Notes: generated by a model not told the origin, from the letters alone. Positions 1-6,341 are shown, numbered from the stretch's first letter. The stretch is DNA of 64,000 nucleotides from an uncultured Clostridia bacterium (GCA_947649615.1 CANSSG010000010.1:1-64000); one strand, 5' to 3'. Numbers and translations: made by a program.

Positions 1-532
1 GCAGGCCGGTCACCCCGGTATCTGCCGCCAGATATTTCTGCCCGTCAATCACCACAGTGCTGCCCAAAGGAATCCTTTCCGGGTCCACCGCCACAATCCC
101 TGGTCCCGCAGGAATTCCAGTGGCCGTCAGGCCGTCCGCCCACTTGCCGCAGCATTCCTCGCAGGGGCAGTACGCGGTAACCTTACACTGACCCACGTAC
201 TGGTACACCCCAGCCGCTTCATACGCCGCAGTCTGTTCCGCCCGCGCCTTGGCGTCCGCTTCGGCCTGGAGAGCCAGCGCGCCCAACTGCCGCAGGGCCA
301 TGTCGCGGATATTCTCCATGTGCTCGATCCGCTGCTCATACTGCGAGCAAACCGCCGCGCGGTCTTCCTTTAAGCGTCCGATATGCGCCATAAGGGCCAT
401 ATTGGTTAGCGTTGAAATAATCAAAAGCCCTGCTGCGGCTTTCCGCCACGCATCGGTTTCAAACCGGAGTTTACGCTTGTCCGCCCGTTCCTTCCCGCGA
501 AAAACGAGGCTTGTCCGCAATTCTGTTTCCAT
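1..532 (-). CDS. 3D-domain protein, C-terminus cut by window edge
   Basis: The frame opens at an ATG at 532 behind a GGAGG box and stays open to the left edge, so 177 residues are visible. Residues about 33-52 are a hydrophobic membrane or signal segment, followed by a charged helical stretch. From about residue 125 comes CKVTAYCPCEECCGKWADG, then TGIPAGPGIVAVDP and IPLGS, which is the 3D (three-Asp) double-psi beta-barrel fold of the Rpf/MltA/YabE type of wall-active proteins. Such proteins act on peptidoglycan, and in prophages they often take part in lysis. The gene is part of the integrated element, and the true C-terminus lies left of the window. The domain assignment is fairly safe; the lytic role is inference. 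Confidence 0.8.
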   Translation of the reverse strand, partial: METELRTSLVFRGKERADKRKLRFETDAWRKAAAGLLIISTLTNMALMAHIGRLKEDRAAVCSQYEQRIEHMENIRDMALRQLGALALQAEADAKARAEQTAAYEAAGVYQYVGQCKVTAYCPCEECCGKWADGLTATGIPAGPGIVAVDPERIPLGSTVVIDGQKYLAADTGVTGL

Positions 533-542
533 GTTGTCCTCC

Positions 543-571
543 TTGATTTTTCCCGCCGCCCGTGATAAAAT
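543..571 (+). promoter_or_regulatory. Plus-strand promoter overlapping an inverted repeat
   Basis: TTGATT (543-548), a 17-bp spacer and TAAAAT (566-571) match a sigma-A promoter on the plus strand. The same bases form a dyad: TTGATTTT (543-550) against AAAATCAA (567-574). The site lies just upstream of the minus-strand 3D-domain gene, so a bound repressor could control both directions. The pattern is seen directly; activity is inferred. Confidence 0.5.
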
Positions 572-577
572 CAAAGC

Positions 578-642
578 GACAGGTTTGTTGTAGATAGGCT
601 TGTCCCGCCCCGCCAGGTGTCGTTTATCTGGCGGGGCCTTTT
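578..642 (+). ncRNA. Candidate small RNA of the integrated element
   Basis: A transcript starting about 7 bases after TAAAAT would run roughly 65 bases. It would end in a hairpin with a perfect 9-bp stem (608-616 with 628-636) followed by CCTTTTC, a weak factor-independent terminator. No start codon with a Shine-Dalgarno box lies inside. It diverges from the 3D-domain gene. It could instead be only an intergenic terminator. Confidence 0.35.
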
Positions 643-662
643 CATGTAAGGCTTACGGTTCA

Positions 663-815
663 TCAAGCTGAGACATCTTCCTTTTCGCTGCTGTTTTCCG
701 GCATGTCCGAAAGCCAGACTATATCTCCTTCCCAGTCGATGCCATACTTTTTGAGCCGCTTCTCCTTGAGGTGTAAAAACGCTTTCGCAAAAAGATCACG
801 CTCGTTCTGATCCAT
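663..815 (-). CDS. Small acidic hypothetical protein (50 aa)
   Basis: A 50-codon frame with an ATG at 815 behind an excellent AAGGAGGTGG box. The first half is helical and rich in Lys and Arg (FAKAFLHLKEKRLKKYG); the tail is acidic (ENSSEKEDVS). I recognise no family. It sits between the 3D-domain gene and two small regulators, all on the minus strand, so it is probably an accessory gene of the integrated element. It is listed mainly because the ribosome-binding site is strong. Confidence 0.55.
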   Translation of the reverse strand: MDQNERDLFAKAFLHLKEKRLKKYGIDWEGDIVWLSDMPENSSEKEDVSA

Positions 816-967
816 CGGACCACCTCCTTACACCAATGATATGATTCATGGATTGTCCATTTTGCCGCTTTAATTTGTCATATTAATAACGGAATCCGCG
901 CCGGTAACATTAGGGAGTTGTCCGTTATCCTCATCTCCTTCCTACGCACCACCCGCCAACAGCACGC

Positions 968-1171
968 TTACGCGCTGTCCTGCTCCGCCGTGAGCAGATA
1001 GTCGATGTTGCGATCCGGAAACAACTCCCTGAGTTTCAGGTACTCCGGGTAGGTAAAATGGCTTTTCCCTGTCAGCTTGTTATAGAGGGCCTTGTTATTC
1101 ATGTCCAGCAGCTTGGCATAGCCATTCAGCCCAATGGGCGTATCCTCCAGCAGCTTCTTTAACCGAAGCAA
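968..1171 (-). CDS. Small phage-type DNA-binding protein (67 aa)
   Basis: Residues LLDMNNKALYNKLTGKSHFTY look like a helix-turn-helix with a recognition helix, of the kind found in small phage and conjugative-element regulators. The start is taken as TTG at 1171 because GGAGG lies 8 bases in front of it. The GTG at 1180 and ATG at 1177 overlap or touch that box. The box itself lies in the tail of the preceding gene, so the two are translationally linked. It would bind DNA in the cytoplasm; the target is unknown. Confidence 0.55.
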   Translation of the reverse strand: MLRLKKLLEDTPIGLNGYAKLLDMNNKALYNKLTGKSHFTYPEYLKLRELFPDRNIDYLLTAEQDSA

Positions 1172-1186
1172 GCGCATCACCTCCCC

Positions 1187-1426
1187 TCACGCCGAATCCT
1201 GGGCGTCCATGCCACCCCGCCCGTTCTCCGGGTAGAAGTCGAGGGGGCTTTTGCCCAAGACGCTGCAGATTGCCATAGCCTCGGCAAAGCGCAAGCTCCG
1301 CTCCTTGTTTACAATGCTTCGCCGCAAGACATTGTCTGAAACACCAGAGTTGCGGGAAAGGGCAGAAATGTTGATGCCAATCCTCTTGATGTAATCAGCA
1401 ATATTGTTTGTTGCTATATCTGCCAA
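1187..1426 (-). CDS. XRE-like helix-turn-helix regulator (79 aa)
   Basis: The core INISALSRNSGVSDNVLRRS followed by LRFAEAMAICSVLGKSPLDFY fits a short Cro/C1-type helix-turn-helix domain with nothing else attached. I place the start at TTG 1426, which has a perfect AAGGAGGT box 8 bases upstream. An in-frame ATG at 1462 has no such box. It lies 15 bp from the next small regulator and is oriented away from the LexA-like repressor at 1859, the divergent layout usual for lysis-lysogeny control regions. Function as repressor or antirepressor is inference. Confidence 0.6.
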   Translation of the reverse strand: MADIATNNIADYIKRIGINISALSRNSGVSDNVLRRSIVNKERSLRFAEAMAICSVLGKSPLDFYPENGRGGMDAQDSA

Positions 1427-1544
1427 TGTTCTGACCTCCTTCCATGGCTGATGCTTTTTCATTGACTGTGGCGGGAATTTTTGCTAAAATAAAATCGGGT
1501 TTAGGTTCACCATACTTTTGAACGGCGCGAAAGGAGGTGAGCCT

Positions 1545-1655
1545 ATGGCGTGTACTTGCAAACCGAAGCGTAAGTCTCCCATGACTGTTAGGGTTAAGGG
1601 TTACAAGCGAAAGAGTGGATCAGTCAAACGCCACCGGCGGCATAGTCCCCGGTAA
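1545..1655 (+). CDS. Very basic 36-residue peptide
   Basis: The frame begins with ATG 1545 behind AAAGGAGGTGAGCCT, one of the best ribosome-binding sites in the window, and ends at TAA 1655 directly before a strong terminator. The peptide starts MACTCKPKRK and is about 40 percent Lys, Arg and His with no acidic residue, so it should bind nucleic acid or membranes. I know no family for it. It is the only plus-strand gene between the minus-strand regulators and the repressor control region. The strong SD and private terminator argue that it is real. Confidence 0.55.
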   Translation: MACTCKPKRKSPMTVRVKGYKRKSGSVKRHRRHSPR

Positions 1656-1662
1656 CCCACCG

Positions 1663-1697
1663 CCGCCCCGTGTCACAAGCGCGGGGCGGTTTTCTTT
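1663..1697 (+). terminator. Terminator after the 36-residue peptide gene
   Basis: Stem CCGCCCCG (1663-1670) pairs with CGGGGCGG (1682-1689), followed by TTTTCTTT. It isolates the small gene from the repressor promoter. Confidence 0.8.
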
Positions 1698-1715
1698 CCT
1701 GCCGTAGTCAAAACG

Positions 1716-1731
1716 ATTCTTCAATTTGAAT
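1716..1731 (+). promoter_or_regulatory. Operator 1 of the LexA-like repressor
   Basis: ATTCTTCAATTTGAAT. It has outer arms ATTC and GAAT spaced by 8 bp and matches the two other sites at 1750 and 1777. These copies give the consensus ATTCTTCAAWWTGAAT. Confidence 0.55.
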
Positions 1732-1749
1732 CATCGTAGTTATAGTAAC

Positions 1750-1765
1750 ATTCATTTTGAAGAAT
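1750..1765 (-). promoter_or_regulatory. Operator 2 of the LexA-like repressor
   Basis: ATTCATTTTGAAGAAT, the same motif in inverted orientation, inside a slightly longer perfect dyad with ACATTC and GAATGT arms. Its centre is 34 bp from operator 1. Confidence 0.6.
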
Positions 1766-1776
1766 GTCAATAGCTT

Positions 1777-1792
1777 TTTCTTCGTTTTGAAT
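1777..1792 (+). promoter_or_regulatory. Operator 3 of the LexA-like repressor
   Basis: TTTCTTCGTTTTGAAT differs from operator 1 at three positions. It ends 9 bp before the -35 box of the repressor promoter. Its centre is 27 bp from operator 2. Confidence 0.5.
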
Positions 1793-1800
1793 AAAAATTA

Positions 1801-1829
1801 TTGACATATTATTATAGATGGTTTATTAT
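1801..1829 (+). promoter_or_regulatory. Promoter of the LexA-like repressor
   Basis: TTGACA (1801-1806), a 17-bp spacer and TATTAT (1824-1829), followed by an AAGGGAGGTG ribosome-binding site before ATG 1859. The three operators just upstream imply autoregulation. Confidence 0.85.
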
Positions 1830-1858
1830 CTAATTGTGATAGCAAGGGAGGTGTTCGT

Positions 1859-2653
1859 ATGGTAGAGGATAAAACATGGGATAAACTGCGGGAAATGCGA
1901 ATTAAGGCAGGAAAAACAGTCCCAGAGGTGTCTAAATACTTGCAGTCAATTGGATTAAAAGCTGCAACACAAACTATATATGGATGGGAGAGGGGGCACA
2001 GCCAGCCGACCATTGACACTTTTATTGAAATGTGCCGCTTCTATGGAGTATCCGATGTCTTTTCATATTTTGGGGATGTGCCCGAGATTTCGGACGTGAT
2101 TTCCATCTCAGAGCGCGAACACATAAAAAAATACCGCCTTCTCGACCCATACGGGAAGGAAGCGGTAGACGGTGTTCTTGATGTGGAAACCCGGCGGTGC
2201 CAGGAGGAGCGGGACAAGCAAGCCGCCATCCTGCGGGAACAGCGGGAGCAACTTGAGGTAGCGGAGGAGATTGCTCCGGAGGACGTGTATTCGATCCCCT
2301 TGTATTTCCTTCCTATGAGCGCCGGGACGGGGGAGATAGCCGCACAGGAATACCCGGAGGATTTTCTGTTGAAAAAGCGTCCGCCGCGGGGGACTTCGTT
2401 TATCGCCTGCGTCAGTGGAAACAGTATGGAACCTACCTACTACAACGGCGATCTGGTATTTATCCATGCCACCGTTGACCTTCGGCAAGGGCAGATCGGC
2501 GCGTTTCTTATGGATGGCCAGTTGTGGATAAAGGAATTAGGTAGTGAAGAACTGATCTCTCACAACCCGGATTATGCTCCACGGCCCTTTACGGATGATA
2601 TCCGATGCCAAGGCCTTGTGCTGGGCGTGTGCGATGAGAGCTATTTTGAATGA
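1859..2653 (+). CDS. LexA/CI-type self-cleaving repressor of the element
   Basis: The N-terminus (about 1-75) is a Cro/C1 helix-turn-helix (VPEVSKYLQSIGLKAATQTIYGWERG). Residues 82-140 are a charged helical linker. The C-terminus (about 145-264) is a peptidase S24 fold: an Ala155-Gly156 cleavage site in PMSAGTG, Ser189 in SGNSMEPTYYNGD and Lys225 in GQLWIKEL form the expected catalytic set. Such repressors keep a mobile element silent and cut themselves when RecA filaments form after DNA damage. Three matching operators precede its promoter. The recombinase gene follows on the same strand, so de-repression would plausibly raise both. The size of 264 aa is normal for the class. Confidence 0.9.
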   Translation: MVEDKTWDKLREMRIKAGKTVPEVSKYLQSIGLKAATQTIYGWERGHSQPTIDTFIEMCRFYGVSDVFSYFGDVPEISDVISISEREHIKKYRLLDPYGKEAVDGVLDVETRRCQEERDKQAAILREQREQLEVAEEIAPEDVYSIPLYFLPMSAGTGEIAAQEYPEDFLLKKRPPRGTSFIACVSGNSMEPTYYNGDLVFIHATVDLRQGQIGAFLMDGQLWIKELGSEELISHNPDYAPRPFTDDIRCQGLVLGVCDESYFE

Positions 2654-2657
2654 CCAC

Positions 2658-2719
2658 CCGCCCCCGACGTGCCGGGGGCGGCAAAGAGGGCAGAAGTCCA
2701 GCCGGACGCTCTGCCCTCT
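2658..2719 (+). promoter_or_regulatory. Two strong tandem hairpins ahead of the recombinase gene
   Basis: Hairpin 1 has a perfect 9-bp stem (2658-2666 with 2673-2681). Hairpin 2 has a perfect 10-bp stem (2685-2694 with 2710-2719) and an inner GTCC/GGAC stem. Neither has a T-run, so they are not ordinary terminators. They fill the leader between the repressor stop and the recombinase start. They may attenuate or stabilise the message. Confidence 0.55.
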
Positions 2720-2749
2720 CATTACAAAGAATATGAGGAGGGATGTCCA

Positions 2750-4090
2750 TTGAAATCCATACTAGGGTACGTTCGCGTCAGCACGGAGGAGCAGGCCATT
2801 CACGGTCTTTCCATAGAAGCGCAGACGGCAGCTGTGCAGAATTGGGCGCGGGCGAACGGGCATAAGCTGGTGGACGTCTATGTGGATGCCGGCATCTCCG
2901 CCCGCAAACCCGCGTCGAAGCGCCCGGAGTTGCAGCGGCTTCTTTCGGACGTGCGGGAGAAGCGCGGCGATTTGATTGTGTTCACCAAGCTGGACCGCTG
3001 GTTCCGCAACATCGCGGAGTATTACAAGGTGCAGGAAGTCCTGGAAGCCCACCATGTAGACTGGAAAACCATCCAGGAGGATTACGACACCTCCACCGCG
3101 TCTGGCAGGCTGAAAATCAACATCATGCTTTCCGTTGCCCAGGACGAAGCCGACCGTACCAGCGAACGAATCAAGGCGGTGTTTGAGCGGAAAAGAGAAA
3201 AGCTGGAGCCAGTATCCGGACGGCTGCCCATTGGCTACATCATTTCCGGCAAGAAGATCGTCAAGGATCCGAAAACAGAGGAATTGGTCAGCGATGTTTT
3301 CCAAAAATATATGGCCTGCGGTTCGATTTCCGAAACACAGCGGTTTATTTTAGAGAAATATGAAGTCAGGATGCTATACCAGCGCGTCAGCAAAATGCTG
3401 CAAAACGCGGCGTATTTTGGCTGTACACACGGGATGGACGGGATGTGCCCGGCGTATATCACAAGGGAACAGTTTGACAAAATACAGGAAACGCGTATGA
3501 AAATTGTCAGGAAAACAAAAGGAAACAGAGTTTATATCTTTTCAGGTCTCACGTTTTGTGGAGAATGCGGGAAACGGATGACGTTTTCCCCCGCAAGAGG
3601 AAATGCGTCCCCCGTCTGCAAATGCCGTGCGCACCATATCGAAAAATCAGGATGCATGAATAAAGTGTGCATTACCGAGAAAAAGATTGAGCGATATCTT
3701 TTGGATATGGTAAAAGCAAAGGCGGAGGAATATGCGATAACGTCAAGGCGGTTAAATGGATCGCATAAAGAAAAAAGCTATAAGCCGGAAATCGCTTCCA
3801 TACGCGCCAAGATATCCCGGGTAAAAGAACTCTATATCAACGACATTATTTCGCTAGAAGAGTGCAAAGAGCAAAACTCAGCCTTAAACGCAAGATTGGA
3901 AGATTTGCTGGAAAAAGACCGCCCCGCCAAAACGATTGATCTTTCAAAAATACAAGAGGTTCTGCAAACCGGATGGGAAAGTGATTACGCTGATATATCA
4001 AAGAGTGAAAAGCAGGAATTTTGGAGAATATTGATAAAGGAAATTACGATTTACCCAGACAGAAGAATTGACTTCGATTTGAACCTTTAA
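2750..4090 (+). CDS. Large serine recombinase at the element edge
   Basis: The product (446 aa) inserts and excises DNA by Ser-linked strand exchange. The resolvase domain (about 1-145) begins ILGYVRVSTEEQ with catalytic Ser11 and contains DRWFRNIAEYY and RLKINIMLSVAQDEADRTSERIK split across the domain end. A recombinase domain follows, then a zinc ribbon (FCGECGKRMTF, CKCRAHH, GCMNKVC), then a C-terminal coiled coil. The start is TTG 2750 with AGGAGGG in front; an upstream ATG at 2669 lies inside a hairpin and has no SD. The last codon overlaps the stop of the interrupted dpaB. GC content falls clearly after about 3290. SpoIVCA of the skin element is the best functional parallel. Confidence 0.93.
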   Translation: MKSILGYVRVSTEEQAIHGLSIEAQTAAVQNWARANGHKLVDVYVDAGISARKPASKRPELQRLLSDVREKRGDLIVFTKLDRWFRNIAEYYKVQEVLEAHHVDWKTIQEDYDTSTASGRLKINIMLSVAQDEADRTSERIKAVFERKREKLEPVSGRLPIGYIISGKKIVKDPKTEELVSDVFQKYMACGSISETQRFILEKYEVRMLYQRVSKMLQNAAYFGCTHGMDGMCPAYITREQFDKIQETRMKIVRKTKGNRVYIFSGLTFCGECGKRMTFSPARGNASPVCKCRAHHIEKSGCMNKVCITEKKIERYLLDMVKAKAEEYAITSRRLNGSHKEKSYKPEIASIRAKISRVKELYINDIISLEECKEQNSALNARLEDLLEKDRPAKTIDLSKIQEVLQTGWESDYADISKSEKQEFWRILIKEITIYPDRRIDFDLNL

Positions 4091-4135
4091 TTTTTTTCCA
4101 AAAAAGGATTGCTCAATTTATCGAAACCAAACGGT
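4086..4135. other. Element/chromosome junction inside dpaB (attachment-site region)
   Basis: Reading dpaB on the minus strand, the family pattern holds through FVPFG (codons down to 4126) and is then replaced by FDKLSNPFLEKN and a stop at 4087-4089. Host-like sequence therefore ends near 4126-4131, and the crossover must lie close by. The exact core dinucleotide cannot be fixed without the other end of the element. Confidence 0.6.
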
Positions 4136-4587
4136 ACGAAGTAATAATTCTTCCGCACCAGCAGTTCTCCGATGTTCCGCGCGGCGGCGCTCAGCCCATC
4201 GTTAGTCGCAACGGCCACCACCACCGGGCGGTCGTTGCGCAGGTGGGCCTTCGCCGCCATCGTTACTGGCGTGTCGGTAATCCCCGCCGCCAGCTTCGCT
4301 ATCGTATTTCCCGTGCAGGGCGCGATGACCAGCGCGTCCAGCAGCTTCTTCGGCCCGACCGGCTCCGCGCCGCGGATGGTTCCGATGGCCGTATGTCCTG
4401 TAATCCGCTCCACCGCCGCCAGAAAATCTCCGGCGCTGCCGAAGCGGGTGTCTGTGGTCTGACACGCCTGGGAGACAATGGGTATGACCGTTTCGTACTC
4501 CCGGCATAGGGCTTCCAGCACCTTGAGCACCTCCTGATGGGTGCAGAAGGAGCCGCAAAACGCAAATCCCAAGCGCTCATGTCTCAC
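4087..4587 (-). pseudogene. dpaB: Dipicolinate synthase subunit B, 3' end displaced by the element
   Basis: DpaB works with DpaA in the mother cell to make dipicolinic acid from a lysine-pathway intermediate, the spore core's main small molecule. Visible are LGFAFCGSFCTHQEV, the IVSQACQTTDTRFG stretch, APCTGNTIAKLAAGITDTPV and TNDGLSAAARNIGELL, all typical of this flavoprotein-fold family. Family members are about 195-200 aa and continue after FVPFG with a QD..KP..LVA segment. Here only 166 codons remain and the last 12 are unrelated. The start is GTG 4587, overlapping the dpaA stop by four bases. The missing tail should lie at the far end of the element, left of the window. Confidence 0.85.
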
Positions 4588-5441
4588 ATGAGTTCACCTC
4601 GTTCTTCTAATATATGGTACACACTGTCCCGGATGGCGGCGGCGGCGGCGCGGGGGGCGGTCCTGCCCGGCAGGCCCGGGGCGGAAGCGGCCCGCAGGGA
4701 AAGCCGCAGCGCTTCCTCCATGTCCACCCCGCCTGGGGCGGACGCCAAATCCAGGATGACGCAGTCCTCCCGGACTTCCCGCAGCCTTGCGGCGTCCAGG
4801 ATGAGGGCGGGTACGGTGTTGAAAATGAAGTGGAACCGATTCAGCGTTCCGTCCAGCGCGCCGGTGCGGACGCTGTGCCAGCCCCAGGCCTGAATCCAGG
4901 CCAAATCGCCGTATTTCCTGGCCGAAACCGTGACCTCGGCGCCCAAAGCGGCCAGACGCGCGGCCAGCAGCTTTCCGATACGCCCGCAGCCGATGACCAG
5001 GCACCGGCTCCCATGAATGGTGCGGTCAGACGCTTCCATAGCAAGCTGTAGCGCGCCTTCCGCCGTAGGCACGGCGTTGGCGGCCTGCGCGTCCTCCCGG
5101 GTGTAGTAATCCAGCAGCGTCAGCCCATAATCGGCCATAAGCCGTGGGCTGAGTTCACTGGTTAAGCCGCCCAGCAAAAGCTGGTCGTACCGCAGCCGGG
5201 GCCACAGCCGCTCCACCTCCAGCTCCGCTTCTGACAGCGGCAGGTGGAGCATCCCGTTCCGGCACACCGGCAGGGGCAGCAAGAGCAAATCCCCCTCCAA
5301 CGCTTGGTCCAAGGGTACGCCGCCGTCTCCGCCGCCGCCTTCCAGGCCCCAAGTCACCGTTAAGTATCCGTCGTCCCGCAGCAGTTGGGCCAGGTAACTC
5401 TGGCGCATGTCGCCGCCTAAAATTGAGATAGCCGGTTTCAT
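4584..5441 (-). CDS. dpaA: Dipicolinate synthase subunit A
   Basis: A 285-residue protein with an N-terminal dipicolinate-synthase domain (AISILGGDMRQSYLAQLL) and a Rossmann NAD(P)-binding domain (CLVIGCGRIGKLLAARLAALGAEVTV, split here across about residues 148-173). It is the dehydrogenase half of the enzyme that makes spore dipicolinate. I chose ATG 5441 because AGAGGGGGGAT sits just before it; a second ATG at 5462 would put that box inside the gene. It forms a two-gene unit with dpaB (GTGA overlap). A CATAGACTG sequence about 25 bp upstream resembles a sigma-K -10 element, which would suit mother-cell expression. Confidence 0.92.
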   Translation of the reverse strand: MKPAISILGGDMRQSYLAQLLRDDGYLTVTWGLEGGGGDGGVPLDQALEGDLLLLPLPVCRNGMLHLPLSEAELEVERLWPRLRYDQLLLGGLTSELSPRLMADYGLTLLDYYTREDAQAANAVPTAEGALQLAMEASDRTIHGSRCLVIGCGRIGKLLAARLAALGAEVTVSARKYGDLAWIQAWGWHSVRTGALDGTLNRFHFIFNTVPALILDAARLREVREDCVILDLASAPGGVDMEEALRLSLRAASAPGLPGRTAPRAAAAAIRDSVYHILEERGELM

Positions 5442-5480
5442 AACACATCCCCCCTCTGCCACAGTCTATGCCGTTCCCGC

Positions 5481-5518
5481 AAAAAAGGAACCCCCGGGGC
5501 CTTGAAGGCTCCGGGGGG
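5481..5518 (-). terminator. Terminator of darA
   Basis: A GC-rich stem formed from 5491-5500 and 5508-5517 around TTGAAGG. On the minus strand it is followed by TTCCTTTTTT (5481-5490). It separates darA from dpaA. Confidence 0.85.
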
Positions 5519-5543
5519 CAGCCTGCCAGTTATCAAGCAAGCC

Positions 5544-5897
5544 TTAAAACTTTTGGATGTCGTCCAGGTCCATAATGAACACCACCACACCGCCAACATT
5601 CATCTGCACGGGCATCATGGGGATCGAGGGGTTCGGCCCTCCGGCGGACATAGAAAGGTTGGAATAGGTCATCTGCTGCCGCCGGCCTGCACACTGCTTG
5701 AGCACGTCCAGCACTGCCGGAACCCGGTGTTCCTCCACGCCAATCATCAGCGTGACGCTTCGCTTTTTCAAAAAGCCGCCGGTAGAACTGAGCACTGTGG
5801 CAAAAAAGCCGTTTCGGTTCAGATCATCCACCGTTTCCGGGTAGTCGTCGCCCTGAATCACCGCCAGGAGCATCTTCTGCTTGCGTTTCTCCTCCAT
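5544..5897 (-). CDS. darA: Cyclic di-AMP receptor DarA (PstA-like)
   Basis: A PII-like trimeric signal protein that binds c-di-AMP. The sequence has KMLLAVIQGDDYPETVDDLN at the N-terminus, the STGGFLKKRSVTLMIGVEE segment and a C-terminal GGVVVFIMDLDDIQKF strand, matching the family (about 110 aa; here 117). The start is ATG 5897, preceded by GAAAGGTAAGG; an in-frame TTG at 5918 is less likely. It has its own terminator and lies behind the TSCPD gene. In other Firmicutes c-di-AMP also controls Trk-type potassium uptake, and trkH-trkA lie 5 kb away, but no direct link can be read from sequence. Confidence 0.9.
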   Translation of the reverse strand: MEEKRKQKMLLAVIQGDDYPETVDDLNRNGFFATVLSSTGGFLKKRSVTLMIGVEEHRVPAVLDVLKQCAGRRQQMTYSNLSMSAGGPNPSIPMMPVQMNVGGVVVFIMDLDDIQKF

Positions 5898-5944
5898 GAG
5901 GTTCACCTTACCTTTCAAAATGGACTGGGTTTAATGGACAGGGA

Positions 5945-6202
5945 TTATTTAGATTCCTCCGCCAGGGCCGCCGTCAGCGCCTTTGTGAGCTGGTCAGGGC
6001 AGCTTGTCGGCTTATAGCCGCACTGGATGCCGGCTAACCGCTGGATCGCATCTTTGGCCTGCATACCGGTGACCAGGCGGCAGATTCCCTTTAAATTACC
6101 GTTGCAGCCGCCGGTAAACGCCACAGAACGGATTACGCCGTCCTCCAGTTCCAAATCAATACGGGAGGAGCAGACCCCGGTGGGGGAATAGGTATACGTC
6201 AT
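5945..6202 (-). CDS. TSCPD-domain protein (TIGR03905 type)
   Basis: An 85-residue protein with FTGGCNGNLKGICRLVTG, IQCGYKPTSCPDQL and six conserved-looking Cys and Gly positions. This is the small stand-alone TSCPD family. The domain also occurs at the C-terminus of B12-dependent ribonucleotide reductases, where its cysteines are thought to bind metal or deliver electrons. The role of the stand-alone form is not established. It has a clear promoter at 6256-6284 and an AAAAAAGGAG box. It ends 47 bp before darA, with which it may be co-transcribed. Confidence 0.85.
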   Translation of the reverse strand: MTYTYSPTGVCSSRIDLELEDGVIRSVAFTGGCNGNLKGICRLVTGMQAKDAIQRLAGIQCGYKPTSCPDQLTKALTAALAEESK

Positions 6203-6255
6203 AACAAATCTCCTTTTTTACTTCCAGAGTGCGCCTCTGCCGAGGGCTTTTCTTT

Positions 6256-6284
6256 AGTATAGCAGATTTTTGCCCAACTGGCAA
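6256..6284 (-). promoter_or_regulatory. Promoter of the TSCPD gene
   Basis: On the minus strand TTGCCA (6284-6279), a 17-bp spacer and TATACT (6261-6256), 54 bp before the start codon. Confidence 0.8.
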
Positions 6285-6308
6285 GGTCTTTTAGCGCCGT
6301 CCGGCGGA

Positions 6309-6341
6309 AAAAGCGCCGCCCCCTGCGGGGCGGCGGCTTTT
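6309..6341. terminator. Bidirectional terminator
   Basis: GCCGCCCC pairs with GGGGCGGC around a short loop, with AAAA on one side and TTTT on the other. It ends the minus-strand unit 6384-7614. Confidence 0.8.

Noticed and set aside
2700-2752. A sigma-E or sigma-K promoter directly before the recombinase gene
   Set aside because: CATTACAAA is only a loose match to a sigma-E -10 box, and no -35 element lies at the right distance, so mother-cell control of the recombinase is not supported by this sequence.
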